A stretch of DNA of 64,000 nt from JABJAG01 sp965222215 (GTDB taxonomy: Bacteria > Pseudomonadota > Alphaproteobacteria > UBA6615): NCBI GenBank assembly GCA_965222215.1, contig OZ244931.1:744001-808000 (forward strand), in the 5' to 3' direction. The notes below the pieces were generated by a model. The model ran no database searches, had not been told where the DNA came from, and was given only the letters and a program-made list of their open reading frames with translations. Positions 31,807-40,138 of this stretch are shown here, in pieces; the first letter of the stretch is position 1; each line of letters opens with the position of its first letter. The position numbers and the translations under genes were made by a program.

Positions 31807-32967
31807 ATGAGCGCCTGTATCGTCGGTTGGGATCATCTGAAATTCGGAAAACGCGAAGGCGAAGACATCGAGGACATGATCGTCTCCGTTGCCGCGGGAG
31901 CGATCAGGGACGCCGGCGTAGAGCCGAAGGATGTGGACGCGATCTACCTCGGCACGTTTGGCGGCGGCTTCGTGAAGCAGGAATTCCCGGCTTCGCTCGT
32001 GCTGCAGGCGCATCCTGATCTTCGTTTTACGCCCTCGACCCATGTCGAGAATGCTTGCGCCACCGGCTCCGCGGCCATCTATCAGGGCATCAATCACATC
32101 GCCGCCAAGCGCGGCCGGGTCGTTCTGGTCGTCGGCGTTGAGAAGATGACTGAGGTCAGCGGCGAGGTGCTCGGCGGCATCCTCTCGAAAGCCTCCTACC
32201 TGCGTGAGGAATCGGCGTCGAGCTTCGCCGAGATCTTCGGGCAGATCACCGATGCCTACTTCCAGAAGTACGGCGACAAGTCCGACGCGCTGGCGATGAT
32301 CGCGGCGAAGAATCACAAGAACGGCTGCGACAATCCCTATGCCCAGCTCCAGAAGGACCTCGGTTACGAATTCTGCCGCAACGTGTCGGAGAAGAACCCG
32401 GTCGTGGCCGGGCCCCTCAAGCGGACCGACTGCTCGCTGGTGTCGGATGGCGCGGCGGCGATCGTGCTGACCGATGTGGACACGGCGCTGAAGATGGACA
32501 AGGCGGTCTACTTCCGTGCGCACCAACACGTGCAGGACTTCCTGCCGATGTCGAAGCGCACCGTGATCGACTTCGAGGGACCGGCCGAGGCGTTTGCCCG
32601 TGCCTACGACGAAGCCGGTATCTCCGTGGACGATCTTGGGTTTGCTGAAGTGCATGACTGCTTCACGTCGGCCGAGATGCTCTCCTATGAAGCGCTCGGC
32701 CTGACCGAGAAGGGGCAGGGCGAAGTGGCAGTCAAGGAAGGCTGGACCTATGCCGACGGCAAACTGCCCGTGAACCGCTCGGGCGGTCTGAAAGCGAAGG
32801 GCCATCCGCTCGGCGCCACGGGCCTGTCGATGCACGCGATCGCCTCGATGCAGCTCACCGGGACCGCGGGCGACCTGCAGCTCGATAGCCCCAAACTGGG
32901 CGCAGTGTTCAATATGGGCGGTTCGGCCGTATCGAGCTACGTCTCCATTCTTGAGCCGCTGCGCTAG
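31807..32967 (+). CDS. thiolase family protein (acetyl-CoA acetyltransferase type)
   Basis: A 386-residue thiolase-fold enzyme. The acyl-accepting Cys is C84 (HVENACATGSAAI), and H283 (EVHDCFTSAEM) and H333 (AKGHPLGATGLS) match the thiolase His motifs of the SCP-x/acetyl-CoA C-acetyltransferase subfamily. It catalyses condensation or cleavage of acyl-CoA. No second condensation enzyme or dehydrogenase gene is next to it, and it is followed by a terminator, so it is probably monocistronic. Start ATG 31807 has AAGGAGA upstream. Confidence 0.9.
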   Translation: MSACIVGWDHLKFGKREGEDIEDMIVSVAAGAIRDAGVEPKDVDAIYLGTFGGGFVKQEFPASLVLQAHPDLRFTPSTHVENACATGSAAIYQGINHIAAKRGRVVLVVGVEKMTEVSGEVLGGILSKASYLREESASSFAEIFGQITDAYFQKYGDKSDALAMIAAKNHKNGCDNPYAQLQKDLGYEFCRNVSEKNPVVAGPLKRTDCSLVSDGAAAIVLTDVDTALKMDKAVYFRAHQHVQDFLPMSKRTVIDFEGPAEAFARAYDEAGISVDDLGFAEVHDCFTSAEMLSYEALGLTEKGQGEVAVKEGWTYADGKLPVNRSGGLKAKGHPLGATGLSMHAIASMQLTGTAGDLQLDSPKLGAVFNMGGSAVSSYVSILEPLR

Positions 32968-32982
32968 CCAAAGGACACACAA

Positions 32983-33015
32983 CGGGCCGCCTCGTACCGG
33001 GGCGGCCCGCTTTCT
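32983..33015 (+). terminator. terminator between thiolase and acuI
   Basis: Arms CGGGCCGCC (32983-32991) and GGCGGCCCG (33001-33009) form a 9-bp stem, loop TCGTACCGG, followed by a CTTTCTATTT tract that is only partly T-rich. It overlaps the ribosome binding region of the next gene. Confidence 0.7.
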
Positions 33016-33035
33016 ATTTGAACAGGAGCGTCGCC

Positions 33036-34034
33036 ATGGGTGACACCTTCAGGGCACTCGTTCTCGACCAGCCGGACGACGAATTCACCGCAGAGTTTCG
33101 CGATGTCGAGATGTCCGACTTGCCGGACGGCGACGTGACGGTTGCGGTCGATTATTCGACGATCAACTACAAGGACGGCCTCGTCATCAATGGAAACCTC
33201 GGCCGGTTGGTCCGAGACTTTCCGCATGTCCCGGGAATCGATTTCGCCGGCACGGTCGAGAGCTCAGTGAGCAACGCGTTCAAGCCTGGCGACAAGGTTG
33301 TGTTGACGGGCTAGCGGGTCGGCGAAATCCATTGGGGCGGGCTTGCGCAGAAAGCGAGGGTCAAGGCCGATTGGCTCGTGCCGCTCCCGGAAGGCCTTTC
33401 GGCTCAGCAGGCGATGGCCGTCGGGACTGCGGGTTTTACCTCAATGCTTTGCGTGGATGCACTTGAGGCGCATGGCCTGTCCCCGGACAAGGGCGAAGTG
33501 CTGGTGACGGGTGGCGCCGGGGGCGTCGGCAGTGTCGCCATCGCGATCCTGGCGAACCTCGGCTACACGGTCGCCGCATCGACCGGTCGCCGGTCGGAAG
33601 ACGATTACCTCCGCGATCTGGGTGTGAGTGAGATCCTCGATCGCGCGGACCTGTCGGAAGCGGAAACAAGGCCGCTCGAGCGTGAGCGCTGGGCGGGTTG
33701 TGTCGACACCGTCGCCGGCAAGACGCTTGCCACGGTTCTGGCCCAGATGAAGTACGGAGGCTCCGTCGCTGCTTGCGGCTTGGCCGGTGGCAATACGCTT
33801 GAGACGACGGTGCTGCCGTTTCTGCTGCGTGGCGTGAATGTGCTGGGTATCGATTCAGTGATGCAGCCGGCCGAGAATCGCGCGCGCATCTGGCAGCGGA
33901 TTGCGGAGTCGCTTCCGCTGGACAAGCTGGACGCCATGACGAACACCGCTCCCTTGTCCGACACCAAGGAATTGGCCGCATCGATCCTGAAAGGCCAGGT
34001 GCGCGGGCGTACGGTGATCGACGTCAACGGCTAG
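33036..34034 (+). pseudogene. acuI: acryloyl-CoA/quinone reductase (acuI-type), interrupted by TAG
   Basis: The frame from ATG 33036 encodes a full zinc-free alcohol dehydrogenase superfamily protein of AcuI/YhdH type (332 codons without the stop) but has TAG at 33312-33314. Upstream is FRALVLDQPDDEFTAEF, the usual start, and downstream HWGGLAQKARVKADWLVPLPEG and the dinucleotide-binding VTGGAGGVGSVAIAIL. Phase is kept on both sides. Family members have the sequence LTGW at this place, so a TGG-to-TAG change is the simplest explanation. The 3' part would be a 240-residue fragment without its N-terminal catalytic domain. Recent inactivation, assembly error or amber read-through are the options. 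The rest of the gene shows no other decay. Confidence 0.85.
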
Positions 34035-34085
34035 AGCGCTTCGCAAGCAACGCTCTCTTAATCTTCGCCATGTTATGGGTGAAGT

Positions 34086-34382
34086 ATGAGGGAAGCACTC
34101 ACAGCATCGCGTTTCGTCGGTCGGCGACTTCGTCGGGTACTGGTATGCGCGCCGTTGGTGCTTGCGGCGTGCGCGAACCCGTTTGCGGACGATGCGCCGA
34201 CATTCGATGAAATCCTGGCGGCGGGCTGGCTTGAGGACGAACAACCGCCGGTGCCTCTCGATCCGCTCTATTGTTACGACACGATCGGCGCCGAAGATTG
34301 CCACGAGGCACCGCTGGAAGACGGCGGAAACCGCCTGATCGGCTATCAGGGCCCCCCGCCGCCAATCGATATTCAGCCCTAG
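34086..34382 (+). CDS. small lipoprotein
   Basis: A 98-residue protein with a twin-arginine-rich start, hydrophobic stretch and lipobox LAAC (RRVLVCAPLVLAACANPF; Cys29). The mature part is acidic and Pro-rich (GYQGPPPPIDIQP), with two further Cys (YCYDTIGAEDCHE) that may form a disulfide. No family recognised. It is probably an outer-membrane lipoprotein. A weak stem-loop (34033-34056) separates it from acuI. Confidence 0.75.
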   Translation: MREALTASRFVGRRLRRVLVCAPLVLAACANPFADDAPTFDEILAAGWLEDEQPPVPLDPLYCYDTIGAEDCHEAPLEDGGNRLIGYQGPPPPIDIQP

Positions 34383-34480
34383 TCCGGTTCTGCCGACTCG
34401 CAACATTCGTGAAACTGTCTCCGTGGTCCCGCTTTTGCGGGAAACCGGCTGGTGCTTGCTGGCCTCAACAGGAGCGCTCG

Positions 34481-35062
34481 ATGGGTTTCGGGGGTACGCG
34501 TGTGCTTGTTTGGGCCGCGCTGGCCGCGATGACGGTAGCGACGCCGTCGCTCGCGCAGAGCGATGCACCGTCCGGGTATTCCGAGACGTTACGCTGGTAT
34601 CACGAGCAGGCCGAAGCGGGTAATCCGCAGGCGCAGTTTCTGCTGGGCATCAAATTCGAGACGGGTACGGACGTTCCGCGCGACCTATCGCGCGCGCTGA
34701 AGCTGTTTGAGCAGGCTGCCCGGCAAGGTCATGCGGATGCCCAGTTCAAGCTGGCGTCGATGTTAAGTCGTGGGATTGGAACGGCGCGTGACGATGCTGC
34801 CGCGGAGAACTGGTTCCGTGCCGCCGCCCTGACGGGGCATGCGCCGTCGCAACACAATCTTGCGGTTATGCTGATGAGGCGTGCGGATGACGGGGACGGA
34901 CGGGCGGAGGCGCTATCCTGGTTGTTGCGCGCCGCTGATTCCGGTTTGGATGCAGCGAAGAACTTGCTTGAAAGCTGGATGTCCATCCTGCCGGATGAGG
35001 TAAATGCCAGGGCTCGCGAACTCTCTCGGGTACCACTACAGCCGGCGCAGCCCTCGCGGTGA
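34481..35062 (+). CDS. SEL1-repeat periplasmic protein
   Basis: A 193-residue protein with signal peptide (VLVWAALAAMTVATPSLAQ, cleavage near residue 24) and at least three SEL1-like repeats: AEAGNPQAQFLLGIKFETGTDVPRDLSRALKLFEQAA, RQGHADAQFKLASML...AAAENWFRAAA and LTGHAPSQHNLAVML. SEL1 repeats mediate protein contacts in envelope and signalling complexes. ATG 34481 follows an AGGAG-like element and gives the full signal peptide. Confidence 0.85.
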   Translation: MGFGGTRVLVWAALAAMTVATPSLAQSDAPSGYSETLRWYHEQAEAGNPQAQFLLGIKFETGTDVPRDLSRALKLFEQAARQGHADAQFKLASMLSRGIGTARDDAAAENWFRAAALTGHAPSQHNLAVMLMRRADDGDGRAEALSWLLRAADSGLDAAKNLLESWMSILPDEVNARARELSRVPLQPAQPSR

Positions 35063-35135
35063 ATCGCCACGCGCGTTTCGACATGTGGTTGCGCTAGAGT
35101 GATACTTTGAGGATTGCGAATCCCGTCGAGGTTTT

Positions 35136-36053
35136 ATGCGCGGCATTCTTTGGCTTTTGCTTGTCACCGTTGGGTGCGCGGCTATCGTCTTTATTTCTTC
35201 GTTTCTTGGTGACGATTCGCCGGAATCACCGCCGCCTGTCGCTGCGAGCAATACCGGGAGCGAGCCCGTTGCCGCTCCGCCGCCGGAGCCGTCACCGACG
35301 CCTGCGATTCCACCGCCGGAAATTGTCGCGCCCGAGGCCCCACCGCCGGTGCTTGTCGATTCTTTTCCCGCGGATACGCAGCCGAGGGTCGAAGGCTGGG
35401 CCACGGTCTCGGATTTGGCCGGTCACCTCGACGTCGTGTCTCTCGCGGGTGTCGGTTCGCCGATCGACGACGCAAACGCGCTTCGCACCGATCAGATGAT
35501 CGTCGCCCAGGGGTGGGCGGGAGACGCGAGCCTCGGGATCAGATACTCCGATGTGCTTTTGTCGATGTGCGGGCGATTTGTTGCGCGCGCGCAGGTCGGT
35601 GTCCGACGTCCGGACGTTGCAAAGGTGGTGCATCCTAATCTTGAGGAATCGGGATGGTCGGCCACGATCCATATTCGGGACCTGCCCAACTGCGCCAATC
35701 CGGAATTGCGCGCCTGGGCGGTCGTGCCTGGCCAGCCCGCCGCGATCGGCGCTCTGGTTGGCACGCGGCGAATCAATGTCGTGGAACGGGTCGATGGCGG
35801 CGCGGAACATGTCTCGGCCCAGGTCCCGGTCAATCCCTTCGAGTACTGGCCTTACGATAGCACGCAGTTCAGGGTGACGGCGTCGCGCGCCAATATGCGC
35901 CGGTGCGCCGGCACGGGCTGCGCGGTGGTCGCGAAGATCGACCGGGGGACATATTCGGCCGTCGTCATGGACCGGGCAGATGGCTGGACCCTTCTGGTGC
36001 TTGAGGATCGTGCGGGCTGGTTGTTCGATGAACTTTTTGAAAAGACCCCGTAG
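35136..36053 (+). CDS. membrane-anchored protein with C-terminal SH3 domain
   Basis: A 305-residue protein. One N-terminal transmembrane helix (LLLVTVGCAAIVFISSFL) is followed by a Pro/Ala-rich linker (about 28-75) and a domain of unknown type to about 240. A bacterial SH3 domain follows (ASRANMRRCAGTGCAVVAKIDRGTYSAVVMDRADGWTLLVL, about 247-295). SH3b domains often bind peptidoglycan or envelope proteins. It overlaps the next gene by 26 bases, so both are in one envelope operon. Confidence 0.75.
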   Translation: MRGILWLLLVTVGCAAIVFISSFLGDDSPESPPPVAASNTGSEPVAAPPPEPSPTPAIPPPEIVAPEAPPPVLVDSFPADTQPRVEGWATVSDLAGHLDVVSLAGVGSPIDDANALRTDQMIVAQGWAGDASLGIRYSDVLLSMCGRFVARAQVGVRRPDVAKVVHPNLEESGWSATIHIRDLPNCANPELRAWAVVPGQPAAIGALVGTRRINVVERVDGGAEHVSAQVPVNPFEYWPYDSTQFRVTASRANMRRCAGTGCAVVAKIDRGTYSAVVMDRADGWTLLVLEDRAGWLFDELFEKTP

Positions 36054-37374
36054 CGCACTTTTTCTTGGACTTGCGGCGTCGTTGCTTGCCGCTTGTACAG
36101 GTGTGGAGCGGGACGTGGACGGCTGGTCCGCCAGCCCCTTCGCCGTGCAACTGCCCTATCCGGAACATGTCCCGCATACCGATCGGCAGGGGAGATTGCT
36201 GACGGCCTTCGAACCCGAGGCATCTTTTTTCCCCATCGGGCTCTACCACGCGCTGACGGGGACATTTGGCGGCGTCGCTTATTCGTTCGAGACGGCGGCA
36301 GATGCAGGACACAATACAGTCGTCGCGTGGGGCGGGCTCGATACCGCAGCGGTTCTCGGCGCGGCTGAGCGGGCTGATCTCCAGGTCATCATGTCGTTGC
36401 CGAAGGACGACACCGTCCGCGCTTCGCTCGATCACCCGCACGTGCTGGGGTTCGATATCGATCACGAGCCTTCGGTGGCACGCAGCGAGAGGCAGGCCCT
36501 GGAGCGCCGCCGGCGCTTCCTGGAACGTCGTAACGCTATTCGCGTCATCGATCCTGATCGCGCTGTGTTCACCGTCGACTATCCCACCGTGCGGGAAAGC
36601 AGGCTCGACCTTTGGCGGTTGTGGAAGCGGACGGGCGATATTGCGTCTTTCTGGACGTATCCGGTGGCGAGCGATCATGTCCCGTCCATTGGCGGGCCTG
36701 TCGGAGTCGGTGAGACCGTGGCCTGGGCCGTCGAGGCCACGTCCGGGCTGAAACCCGTGTGGTTTGTTCTGCAGGCATTCGAGTCACCGCTGGCGAATTT
36801 CGACTGGCGGATGCCGAATGAACGTCAGGTTCGCGCCATGGCCTACGATGCGCTCGTGCATGGTGCAACGGGCTTGATCTGGTTCTCCTACGATAGCTTC
36901 GTGACGCGGAATGGGAAGGTGATCGGCGTATCGCCGGATCCGATAGAAACCTACGATGTCGTATTGCCCCACGCGCTCACCGGGGATACGCCGCTGGCGG
37001 CGGAACCGGGCCAAATCCGGCAAAGCCGCGCGCTTTGGGGCGCGATCGCACAGCTGAACGGCGAATTGGCGTCGCAGCGGGATATCTGGTTGTCTCCGAC
37101 AGCGGAAGTCGACTATGCGATTGAAGTCCGGGGTGCGCGCATGAGTTCGACGCCAGTGCGAACACAGCTGAAAAAGACACGGAGCGGCCTTTTCCTGGTG
37201 GGCGTCAACGCGGACGACCATCCGGTCGAGATGCGAATAACGATGAAGCGCCGAGTGACGGGTTTCGATAAATTTGCGGGGGACGCGGACCTCATGTTGC
37301 GTGACGGCCGGATTTTCGGACACCTCGACGGGTTCGCCACGTTCGTTCTGAAGCTTTCAGGTCCGGAAACCTAG
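36028..37374 (+). CDS. lipoprotein with glycosidase-like TIM-barrel pattern
   Basis: A 448-residue protein from ATG 36028. Signal peptide with lipobox LLAAC (FLGLAASLLAACTG; Cys22). The mature domain begins FFPIGLYHAL, with the strand pattern of a TIM barrel: NTVVAWGGLD, ADLQVIMSLP, VLGFDIDHEPS, AVFTVDYPT, IASFWTYPV, KPVWFVLQAFE, GATGLIWFSYDSF. The DIDHEP acidic pair and the QAFE glutamate are plausible catalytic residues of a GH-A-type glycosidase. It probably acts on a glycan at the outer membrane. The exact family is not certain. Confidence 0.65.
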   Translation: MNFLKRPRSALFLGLAASLLAACTGVERDVDGWSASPFAVQLPYPEHVPHTDRQGRLLTAFEPEASFFPIGLYHALTGTFGGVAYSFETAADAGHNTVVAWGGLDTAAVLGAAERADLQVIMSLPKDDTVRASLDHPHVLGFDIDHEPSVARSERQALERRRRFLERRNAIRVIDPDRAVFTVDYPTVRESRLDLWRLWKRTGDIASFWTYPVASDHVPSIGGPVGVGETVAWAVEATSGLKPVWFVLQAFESPLANFDWRMPNERQVRAMAYDALVHGATGLIWFSYDSFVTRNGKVIGVSPDPIETYDVVLPHALTGDTPLAAEPGQIRQSRALWGAIAQLNGELASQRDIWLSPTAEVDYAIEVRGARMSSTPVRTQLKKTRSGLFLVGVNADDHPVEMRITMKRRVTGFDKFAGDADLMLRDGRIFGHLDGFATFVLKLSGPET

Positions 37375-37375
37375 G

Positions 37376-38227
37376 ATGGATATTTCGGCGGAGCAGAAGT
37401 CTGTGGGGCGAATGTCCGGACTGCGCGTGCTGCTCGTGCACGGTTTTGCGGTCCTTATGGTTTTTGCGTTCGTGAACACCTTTTCGCTCTGGCGTGCCTT
37501 CGGCCGGGAATTCGGAACCGGGGCACGCGATGCGCTGCCGTGGATCGCACTGCTGTCTCTTATTGTCATCCTGGCGGTGATCGGTTTTCGGCGCGGGCGA
37601 CAGATCATGCGGTCCTGGTACTGGTTGGCCGCTGCTGCTCTTGTTGCGGGGGTCGGGTTGTCGATCACGGATCCGGCGTTCTCGGCCAAGCGAATCCATG
37701 TGCCGCAATACTTTCTTCTCGCGGTTGTGACCTGGCTGGCATTGCCCCGGAAGTTTCGCACTGCGGCGACGCCGCTGTTCACGTTGGTCGCTGTAGCTCT
37801 CTACGGCATGCATGACGAGTTCCTGCAGGGACTCCACGCCCGGCGCACTTACGGGTTGCGCGATATGACCGTGAACCTGTGCGGTGCCACAAGCGGAACG
37901 CTCGTCCTGATCGGCTTTGCATCGTCGCGAAAGGACAAGGCGATACGCGCGGTTGGCTGGTCGGTTTCTCCGTCGGCCGTCTTGGCGCTGGTGGCGGCTG
38001 TATCGGGTGCGATGTTGCTGGCCTGGGCGGGCACCGGCTACCGTAACGATCTCATCCCCTACTGGGCCGTCCTGCCGGTGCTGGCGGGCGCACTCTGGCT
38101 TATGCTCGCAGTCGACCGGGTGCCTCTCGTCGGGGACCGATTGGCACTGCTCGCAATCGCGGTGAATTGCACCGCCTTCCTCGCTTATCCGGTTTTGACA
38201 GATGTCGCGCGTTTGGATTTCGCTTAG
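37376..38227 (+). CDS. VanZ-like integral membrane protein
   Basis: A 283-residue protein with about seven transmembrane segments. The central DEFLQGLHARRTYGLRDMTVNLCGATSG is the VanZ-like signature (D/E, Q, R, D, N, G at the usual spacing). Members of the family are linked to glycopeptide resistance, exopolysaccharide systems and phosphotransfer in membranes; here it lies between a glycosidase-like lipoprotein and a sulfatase-superfamily protein. Its end overlaps the next gene by 26 bases. Confidence 0.8.
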   Translation: MDISAEQKSVGRMSGLRVLLVHGFAVLMVFAFVNTFSLWRAFGREFGTGARDALPWIALLSLIVILAVIGFRRGRQIMRSWYWLAAAALVAGVGLSITDPAFSAKRIHVPQYFLLAVVTWLALPRKFRTAATPLFTLVAVALYGMHDEFLQGLHARRTYGLRDMTVNLCGATSGTLVLIGFASSRKDKAIRAVGWSVSPSAVLALVAAVSGAMLLAWAGTGYRNDLIPYWAVLPVLAGALWLMLAVDRVPLVGDRLALLAIAVNCTAFLAYPVLTDVARLDFA

Positions 38228-39815
38228 CCTCGTCGCCCTGATCGCGGCGGCGATTCTGGCCGGGCGCGCGGCGACGCGTCCGGAGCCTGTAAACGTGATT
38301 GTGCTCACGGTGGAGAGCTGGCGTGCCGACACCGTTACGGCTGAACGGATGCCGGCGCTCGCAAGCGCCGCACGCGAGGGTGTGACGTTCACCAATCATC
38401 GCGCGGTTTCCGCGTGGACCGCGCCGAACGTGGTCGCTGTTCTGACGGGTGTATCGCCGTTCGAGCAGGGCATACACGCGCGCGGGCAAAGTCTGCCGGA
38501 GTTGTTTCGCACATTGCCGGAGATCCTGGCGGACCGCGGCTGGCACGTCGGCGGCGTTCAGGCTTTCATGCTGATCGACGTGTTTCAGAATCTCGGGATT
38601 ACCTACGAACCCGGGAGCGAGTTGTTCAGCTGGATTGCGCAGCGCGCGCGGCGCGCCGATCCGTTTTTCCTCTGGTACCACTATCTGGACACGCACCTCC
38701 CCTACGATCCCGGGGCTGCCGACGCGATATTGTCGGCGTATCCGGAATCGACACCGGGCGAGAACGATCGACGCGCCCAGGTCCGCGCGTTGCCGGCGAT
38801 TCCGGAAGGCGAACTGGATTGGCAACAGTCCGACCGGCCCTGGGTCGAGGCGCTTTATCGCGGCGGTTTTTCAGACTTCGATTCCTGGTTCTCGCAATTT
38901 TGGGCGTTCTTTGAGGCATCGGGACTAAAACGGAATACGATCCTGATCGTGACGGCAGACCATGGTGAAGAGCTTCTCGAGCGCGGCAATGTGGGGCATG
39001 CATCCACCACACGGGCCGGTCACCTGCATGAAGAAGTCGTTCATGTCCCCCTGTTCGTATGGGCGCCGCCGGAACTCCTGCCGGTGGCGGCGGGAACGAC
39101 CGTCGAAGACATGACCGACCATTTGATGATCGCCCCGACGCTCGCCGACCTGTTGTCTGTCGATACGCCGACCGACCTTGAATCCGCGGGGCTTTTCGAC
39201 GCGCCGCATCCCGTGCGGTGGATGGGTCTGACATCGCGCGCCGGGTTTTCGGAACCCGACCCGGCCCGTATCGAGCGTTACTACGCAGCCGCGATAGAGG
39301 GCGATGCGAAAGTGCAGATCGCCATCGAGGACGGTAAAGCGCCGGTGATCGAGGCTTGGGATCTGGAAACGGACCCCGGCGAAACATCGCCGATCGAGAA
39401 TGTACCGGAGCGCCATCGCGCACTTGCCGATGCACTGGCCGAGCGGCTTTCGACGGTGCGCTTTGCACCGGGCAGTTCCGAGGCGGCCGAGCGGCATGGG
39501 TCGTCTGCGAAACCCGGCTGGCTGCATCCCGACGAGAGCCAGGCGGTCGGTTATGCCGATATTGCGGACCGGACTTTCCTTGCGTGGACCGGTGATCCGA
39601 CGTCGGACTACGTCATTGAGTACGAGGCGGGTTCGGGGTTGCTGGCTCTTGGCGGCACGTTCGACGTGGCCGGAACCCGGCACGATTTCGGGCCGGTTGA
39701 AGAAGGCTATTGGCGCACCTGGGTGGTGCCCTATGACAGGATACGTTTCCGCGTGCGGCCGGCCGGAACGCCGGATGCCTGGAGTGAGTGGATCGAACTG
39801 GAGCTGCAGCCGTGA
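38202..39815 (+). CDS. sulfatase/alkaline phosphatase superfamily protein
   Basis: A 537-residue protein with N-terminal signal anchor (WISLSLVALIAAAILAG). The catalytic core is of alkaline phosphatase type: NVIVLTVESWRADTV (metal Asp/Glu), SAWTAPNVV with Thr73 where sulfatases have Cys or Ser, YHYLDTHLPY, and the metal-binding LIVTADHGEELLERGNVGHAS. The sulfatase C/S-x-P-x-R pattern is changed to T-A-P-N-V, so an FGly-type sulfatase is unlikely. A phosphotransferase or hydrolase of LTA-synthase/phosphoglycerol-transferase type is more probable. The C-terminal ~130 residues (from about 410) form an extra beta-rich domain of unknown type. Confidence 0.75.
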   Translation: MSRVWISLSLVALIAAAILAGRAATRPEPVNVIVLTVESWRADTVTAERMPALASAAREGVTFTNHRAVSAWTAPNVVAVLTGVSPFEQGIHARGQSLPELFRTLPEILADRGWHVGGVQAFMLIDVFQNLGITYEPGSELFSWIAQRARRADPFFLWYHYLDTHLPYDPGAADAILSAYPESTPGENDRRAQVRALPAIPEGELDWQQSDRPWVEALYRGGFSDFDSWFSQFWAFFEASGLKRNTILIVTADHGEELLERGNVGHASTTRAGHLHEEVVHVPLFVWAPPELLPVAAGTTVEDMTDHLMIAPTLADLLSVDTPTDLESAGLFDAPHPVRWMGLTSRAGFSEPDPARIERYYAAAIEGDAKVQIAIEDGKAPVIEAWDLETDPGETSPIENVPERHRALADALAERLSTVRFAPGSSEAAERHGSSAKPGWLHPDESQAVGYADIADRTFLAWTGDPTSDYVIEYEAGSGLLALGGTFDVAGTRHDFGPVEEGYWRTWVVPYDRIRFRVRPAGTPDAWSEWIELELQP

Positions 39816-40138
39816 GTCTCGTGATGGGACAGCACCGGATGTATGTGGCCGGCGCCGCGATATTTGCGGCAAGTCTGGTTGTGTTCGGGTTTGGTATCGC
39901 ATGGTCGCCGATATTCGACGATGTCCTCGCGCAGGAACGGGTCGTTATCAACAAGCATGCCCGGCGCGACCGGGTGAATGTCGAACGCGAGCTCTCGCTC
40001 GCTGAGGCTTACTGGCAAAGGAACCCGGACGTGGCCGCGAGCGAGTTTTTTGGCACCAAAGGCGCCCTCGGCGTATTCGGCGCGCGCGAACACTATGACC
40101 GGCACGGTCGTGCGGAGGGACGTCGTTGGGGGAGGTAG
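39812..40138 (+). CDS. small membrane protein with NPDVA...HYxxHGRAEGR motif
   Basis: A 108-residue protein if the GTG at 39812 is used (overlap GTGA with the preceding gene); ATG 39824 is an alternative. One transmembrane helix (YVAGAAIFAASLVVFGFGIAW) is followed by a C-terminal motif, AYWQRNPDVAASEFF...GAREHYDRHGRAEGRRW. This short module occurs in alphaproteobacterial surface and glycan proteins; its role is unknown. It overlaps the next gene by 13 bases. Confidence 0.65.
   Translation: MSLVMGQHRMYVAGAAIFAASLVVFGFGIAWSPIFDDVLAQERVVINKHARRDRVNVERELSLAEAYWQRNPDVAASEFFGTKGALGVFGAREHYDRHGRAEGRRWGR

Noticed and set aside
38202..39815. Classical arylsulfatase
   Set aside because: The FGly motif C/S-x-P-x-R is absent (TAPNV), and no sulfatase-maturing enzyme is nearby.
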